From assembly GCA_035528065.1 (NCBI GenBank), contig DATKZH010000590.1, positions 1 to 8,799 on the forward strand: a DNA stretch of 8,799 nt, read 5' to 3'. Positions 6,013-8,799 of the stretch are shown one piece after another. The position numbers and the translations under genes are program-made. This DNA comes from DATKZH01 sp035528065. Lineage in GTDB: Bacteria > Planctomycetota > Planctomycetia > Pirellulales > Thermoguttaceae. How positions within the stretch are numbered: position 1 is the stretch's first letter; every line of letters starts with the position of its first letter. Below the pieces are notes generated by a model, which saw only the letters and a program-made list of their open reading frames with translations, was not told where the DNA came from and searched no databases.

Positions 6013-6975
6013 CTACCGCGACTGCTGGGAGTACTTCGAGAACGCCTCCCCCACTCGGCCTTCATCCTCGTCCCCTTTGTGGAGTAGGAATCGGTAGCGG
6101 AGGCACATGGACTCGCCGGGAGCCAACGTGTGCGAGCCGTCGGACTCGTCGGAGCCTTCGAAATTGTGCAGACCGAACGGGTTCGCCGCAAACAGCCCGT
6201 ACGTCCGCACGTGCCAGTACGTGGGAAAACGGAAGCTGCTGGGGTGATTGAGAACGGCTACGCCCACCGTCTGGCCGTCCACCGGGCCGTGATAGTCAAC
6301 CCAGGCGGCACGTTTCCCCCAAGCCTCTATGTTGGTTTGGCCTTCGCTGTTGACGATCTCGCCGCCCAGCTTGGCGTCGACCTTCATCGTCCCCGCGACG
6401 CGGATGCCCGTCGAGCCTTCTTTCGTGTCGCCAAACTTCACCGGCCCGTCGGACGCCGTCACCGTCACGTCGTAGTCGATCCAGCGGCTTTCGCCGTCGG
6501 TTCCGAAGCCCAGCTCGCGACGGTCCTCGCAGACCCGCTTGCCGTCCGGGGCCATCCAGTCGTTCCGCGTGACGATCACCGCCTGCTCGCCGCTCTCGAC
6601 CTTGACGAACTCGCGGTGTTGGATCGTCTGCTCGTGCCAGAAGCTCAGCCCGTTGACGTCGCCGTGGTTGAACCACAGCGACCGATGGTGTGGGTGGTCC
6701 TTGCGCTCGTTCGGCCCCTCGGCCATCGGATAGGCTCGGGTCATCGGCTTGCCCGTGGGGCCGATGATCGGCCACAAGATCGGCCCGAGCTTCGGCTGCT
6801 TGATCTCGGGGGCCAGGCCCGCGTCGACAAGGTACTCGGTGAACAACTGGCCGTCGATCTTGACGACCACGCCTCGCTCGGAACGCTCGGCCGTGACCTC
6901 CGCCGCACCGATCCTTGTCAGCAACACCACCAGACCGAAAACAAGCAAGATCAACGTTACAACTGGGCGGCGCAT
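6013..6975 (-). CDS. Secreted PmoA-family (DUF6807) protein
   Basis: The 320-residue protein starts with a signal peptide (MRR, hydrophobic 4-20, likely cleavage after IGAA near residue 25), so it is exported. The rest is the DUF6807 / 'PmoA-like' fold seen in many planctomycete and Bacteroidetes secreted proteins. Signature elements are KLGPILWPIIGPTGKPMTRAYP (62-83), the motif DHPHHRSLWFNHGDVNG (93-109), FWHEQTIQH (112-120), and a C-terminal VAVLNHPSSFRFPTYWHVRTYGLFAANPFG (239-268). The family is labelled methane oxygenase PmoA in databases, but it is unrelated to the membrane copper enzyme of methanotrophs; a role in carbohydrate processing is more plausible (inference). The ATG is preceded by GGAG at a 9-base spacing, which rules in this start over the longer frame reaching 7182. 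It is probably monocistronic. Confidence 0.85.
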   Translation of the reverse strand: MRRPVVTLILLVFGLVVLLTRIGAAEVTAERSERGVVVKIDGQLFTEYLVDAGLAPEIKQPKLGPILWPIIGPTGKPMTRAYPMAEGPNERKDHPHHRSLWFNHGDVNGLSFWHEQTIQHREFVKVESGEQAVIVTRNDWMAPDGKRVCEDRRELGFGTDGESRWIDYDVTVTASDGPVKFGDTKEGSTGIRVAGTMKVDAKLGGEIVNSEGQTNIEAWGKRAAWVDYHGPVDGQTVGVAVLNHPSSFRFPTYWHVRTYGLFAANPFGLHNFEGSDESDGSHTLAPGESMCLRYRFLLHKGDEDEGRVGEAFSKYSQQSR

Positions 6976-7075
6976 CGTGGCAAACTCCAGGGGGTGGGAG
7001 GAAACGTGGCAGGTACGTCTCCGCAACGAGCCCGTGCAACGCTCCACGCCCGCCGGGGAGACTCGGCTGCCTCCT

Positions 7076-7104
7076 ATCATAGTATCCTCCAAGCACGCGT
7101 TCCA
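7076..7104 (-). promoter_or_regulatory. Possible promoter of the PmoA-like gene
   Basis: TATGAT (7076-7081) is a 5/6 match to -10, with a weak -35 TGGAAC (7099-7104) at a 17-base spacing. RNA would start near 7070 and leave a leader of about 95 bases. The -10 sits in TATGATAGGAG, an 11-mer identical to that at 1275-1285 upstream of the GYF gene. Confidence 0.35.
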
Positions 7105-7363
7105 GCTTCCGGCAAGACGCGGAGCCGCGGCCCGATGTCCGCCGTGCGGGAGGTTCTCCCGACATGTGGTGGGGTCGTCCATCTATAGCTAGAGGGGATG
7201 CCGAGCCCAGATCATCGGCTTGGACTGCCCCCCACGCTACGGAACGACGGGCTCAGCGTCGGGTGATGGCCCACTTTTCGGCGGAGACTCGACCCCCGGC
7301 CAATCGCATGCCACAGTCCGCAGCAGCGCGGAGACTGCGTGAGGGAAGCCCGGAACCTGCGCG

Positions 7364-7383
7364 GGTCGACGTCCGCGTCGATC
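7364..7383 (-). terminator. Hairpin directly after the 262-aa gene
   Basis: GGTCGACG (7364-7371) and CGTCGATC (7376-7383) form an 8-bp stem (one G-U pair) with a 4-base loop, starting one base beyond the stop codon. There is no T-run, so it may act by protecting the mRNA end or with Rho rather than as an intrinsic terminator. Confidence 0.35.
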
Positions 7384-7384
7384 C

Positions 7385-8173
7385 TCAGTCGCCCAGCTTC
7401 CGCTGGTACTCCTGGAAACCGACCGAAGCATACATGGCCATGAACTGGTCGGTCTGGGCCACCCGCTTGCGATCCGACTCGACCAGTTGGCGTATCAACA
7501 GGTGCTCGCTCCGCACGGTGACCCGCTTGGAGAGAAGCCCTCCTTTGGGCTGCATCGTCAGGTGGACCTCCCGGGGGAACAGATGGTGCTCTTCCAGGGC
7601 GGCGTTGACGATCATTCGCGCAAACGGCGGTCTGGCCCCGGGATTCAGCACCGTGTTCAGCCGGCAGTACCAGTCGCAGAACTCGCGGTACTGCCGCGAT
7701 AGGGCTTCGCTCTCGGTGTCGAGCGTGGTGAGCCGGTAGGACATCCGAGGGCTGGTGAACGTCAGCTCGCCGGTGCTTTCGTCCAACGCCTCGTCGAAGC
7801 GGGGGTCCCCCAGGAACTTGAGGAACGGGTCCGATTGCTCTTGGGCCCACTGCTTCAGACGCTTGCTGAAACTCGCCACGCGGTCGGTCGTCAGCTCCGT
7901 CTTGATCCGCCGCTCGAGGTCCAACAGCACGAACCGGCGGCGCTGGACGTCGAAGACCGTGACTTCGGCCGGGTCGGCCAGGTAGTCGTAGACCACGCCG
8001 TCCTGGAAGATCGTCGTGCTCAGGACTTGCGGCTCTTTTTCCCCGTCCACGAAGATCTTGTTCTCAATCCGGAACTCTTCCTTGCCGGCCGCCCCGGCGG
8101 GGCCGCTCAGACCCGCACCCAGCACCGCCGAGATCGCCACGGCGAGAAGCCATGATTGAGGTCGGAGCATCAT
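7385..8173 (-). CDS. Secreted protein of unknown function (262 aa)
   Basis: The protein begins with a signal peptide (MMLRPQS, hydrophobic 9-22, Ala-rich cleavage region near PAGAAG, 25-30), so export is expected. The mature part starts FRIENKIFVDGEKEPQVLSTTIF (34-56) and continues VVYDYLADPAEVTVFDV...FVLLDLERRIKTELTTDRV (60-99). This looks like a beta-strand series, then helices (100-125), and it ends in a conserved-looking block with LNPGARPPFARMIVNAAL (176-193) and GGLLSKRVTVRSEHLL (211-226). I recall similar planctomycete hypotheticals but no known activity, and I see no catalytic motif. The ATG at 8173 is preferred because GAGGG lies 8 bases upstream; ATGs at 8170 and 8188 (adding MRANA) are alternatives. 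The gene has its own promoter and is divergent from tRNA-Ala. Confidence 0.8.
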   Translation of the reverse strand: MMLRPQSWLLAVAISAVLGAGLSGPAGAAGKEEFRIENKIFVDGEKEPQVLSTTIFQDGVVYDYLADPAEVTVFDVQRRRFVLLDLERRIKTELTTDRVASFSKRLKQWAQEQSDPFLKFLGDPRFDEALDESTGELTFTSPRMSYRLTTLDTESEALSRQYREFCDWYCRLNTVLNPGARPPFARMIVNAALEEHHLFPREVHLTMQPKGGLLSKRVTVRSEHLLIRQLVESDRKRVAQTDQFMAMYASVGFQEYQRKLGD

Positions 8174-8226
8174 TGCATTTGCCCTCATCGGTGAGCAGGC
8201 TTGGTTCTGGCCATATCTCCAGGGGG

Positions 8227-8256
8227 AGGATAACGCAAGCATTGCCCGCGTGTAAA
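8227..8256 (-). promoter_or_regulatory. Predicted promoter of the 262-aa secreted-protein gene
   Basis: TTTACA (8251-8256, 5/6) and TATCCT (8227-8232, 4/6) lie 18 bases apart on the minus strand. RNA would begin near 8220, about 47 bases before the chosen ATG at 8173. Confidence 0.4.
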
Positions 8257-8415
8257 GCTGAGAAATCACGGCCCCGCGCCGCCGCGCCGCCGATGGGCAC
8301 CGCAGCGGCCCGAGGCCCCGACCCGGCGGATCGCCCGTCCGGCCCGTTCCGAACGCGGCCGCTCAAGCCCTCAGTAGCCCCCTGGAGGGACTGGTTTCAG
8401 CCCACATTGACCACC

Positions 8416-8444
8416 TTGACGGGCCCCAGGGGGACTGGTAAAGT
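8416..8444 (+). promoter_or_regulatory. Promoter of tRNA-Ala
   Basis: TTGACG (8416-8421, 5/6) and TAAAGT (8439-8444, 4/6) have the ideal 17-base spacer. RNA would begin near 8451, giving a 5' precursor of about 47 bases to be removed by RNase P. Confidence 0.5.
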
Positions 8445-8497
8445 CAAACGTAACGGCAACCGCATGCACGCCGGTCGCGTTGGTCCCAGCCGATCAC

Positions 8498-8570
<73 letters not shown>

Positions 8571-8573
8571 CTC

Positions 8574-8610
8574 AAAAAAGCCTTTCGTAGCAACGAGTTA
8601 CGAAGGGCTT
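8574..8610 (-). terminator. Rho-independent terminator facing the tRNA
   Basis: AAGCCTTTCGTA (8578-8589) pairs with TACGAAGGGCTT (8599-8610) as a 12-bp stem with one G-U and a 9-base loop. On the minus strand it is directly followed by TTTTTT; on the plus strand no T-run follows. It therefore best fits the end of a minus-strand transcript coming from the right edge, and it stops just short of the tRNA 3' end. Confidence 0.65.
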
Positions 8611-8799
8611 CCTTCATGCCCCAGAGGCGGGGCAGAATCCCGGGGCCACCCCGGGGCCACTTTTGCCCTGAGAACTTCTGAGCCGCCCCAGGATCGCCGA
8701 TCGCACCGGATGGGGAAAGCATCGGCCGGCCGCTTGTCCAGGACGGCTGCCAGACGATCTCGTGATCGGCCTTCGGCACCTTCACGTCCGAGCGGGCGA
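8598..8799 (-). CDS. Possible 3' end of a minus-strand gene (partial, unidentified)
   Basis: The terminator at 8574-8610 implies that a minus-strand gene ends nearby, but the frame is uncertain. One frame is open from the edge and stops at TAA (8598-8600), inside the terminator stem, with a 66-residue tail rich in Arg, Gly, Ala and Pro containing RAKVAPGWPRDSAPP. A second frame is also open and runs on through the terminator into the tRNA (stop at 8561); its first 25 codons (ARSDVKVPKADHEIVWQPSW...) have almost all G/C third positions and look more coding. The third frame stops at 8782-8784. An 11-bp tandem duplication (8639-8660) would shift the frame and may have damaged the end of a once longer gene. 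An integrase would be a natural neighbour of a tRNA but no integrase motif is visible. Confidence 0.25.
   Translation of the reverse strand, partial: RPLGREGAEGRSRDRLAAVLDKRPADAFPIRCDRRSWGGSEVLRAKVAPGWPRDSAPPLGHEGSPS
8639..8660. repeat. 11-bp perfect tandem duplication
   Basis: CCCGGGGCCAC occurs twice in direct succession (8639-8649 and 8650-8660). Eleven bases is not a multiple of three, so if the region is coding the copy changes the frame. Confidence 0.8.

Larger units (their letters stand above)
6976..7384. other. Intergenic region without a gene
   Basis: The 409 bases between the two secreted-protein genes contain no open frame that I believe. The part next to the PmoA-like gene (to about 7105) serves as its leader and promoter. 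The remainder is GC-rich sequence, with a hairpin at 7364-7383 belonging to the gene that ends at 7385. Confidence 0.5.
8174..8497. other. Divergent intergenic region, 262-aa gene / tRNA-Ala
   Basis: No gene is supported in these 324 bases beyond a speculative 9-codon upstream frame (8185-8214, minus). It holds one promoter for each direction and, in the centre, GC-rich sequence. A 9-bp direct repeat GGGACTGGT occurs at 8387-8395 and 8431-8439, the second copy overlapping the first base of the tRNA -10 element. Confidence 0.5.

Noticed and set aside
5793..6251. 152-codon plus-strand frame between the 106-aa gene and the PmoA-like gene
   Set aside because: Ser/Arg/Thr-rich composition, no ribosome site, second half antisense to the PmoA-like gene.
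6130..7188. 352-codon plus-strand frame opposite the PmoA-like gene
   Set aside because: Antisense shadow typical of high-GC DNA; the minus strand encodes a recognised family with signal peptide and good ribosome site.
7164..7739. 191-codon plus-strand frame
   Set aside because: Crosses intergenic sequence and the antisense of the secreted-protein gene; no coding features.

Overview
The window is high-GC bacterial DNA that reads as a member of the Planctomycetota, probably Pirellulales-like. That assignment is inference. It rests on several proteins of types I associate with planctomycetes: a zinc-ribbon/GYF_2 membrane protein, a secreted PmoA-family (DUF6807) protein and small lineage-type hypotheticals. 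Ribosome-binding sites are weak at several genes, and some gene gaps hold low-complexity 7-8 bp repeats.

Layout: (1) 1-53, a probable 3' tail of an upstream plus-strand gene. (2) 152-1162 minus, zinc ribbon + long Pro/Ser/Ala linker + GYF_2 domain + one membrane helix; its promoter lies back to back with that of tmk. (3) 1463-3347 plus, tmk (thymidylate kinase) then holB (DNA polymerase III delta'), a classic pair but separated and followed here by low-complexity repeats. (4) 3620-4048 minus, YjbQ-family protein. (5) 4512-4727 plus, a 71-aa unknown protein behind a good sigma70-type promoter and a leader of about 160 nt. (6) 4905-5714 minus, csrA and, upstream of it in the same direction, a 106-aa unknown protein. 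(7) 6013-6975 minus, secreted PmoA-like protein. (8) 7385-8173 minus, secreted protein of unknown function. (9) 8498-8570 plus, tRNA-Ala(GGC), followed by a terminator that faces the opposite way and so implies a minus-strand gene entering from the right edge.

The tmk-holB pair serves DNA precursor supply and replication. CsrA is a post-transcriptional regulator whose upstream neighbour is an uncharacterised candidate partner. The two secreted proteins and the GYF protein act in or at the cell envelope. I see no CRISPR array, insertion sequence, toxin-antitoxin pair or defence system. This is mostly ordinary chromosomal backbone; the points worth a second look are the csrA neighbour, the unknown small proteins, the repeats around holB and the tRNA-Ala junction.
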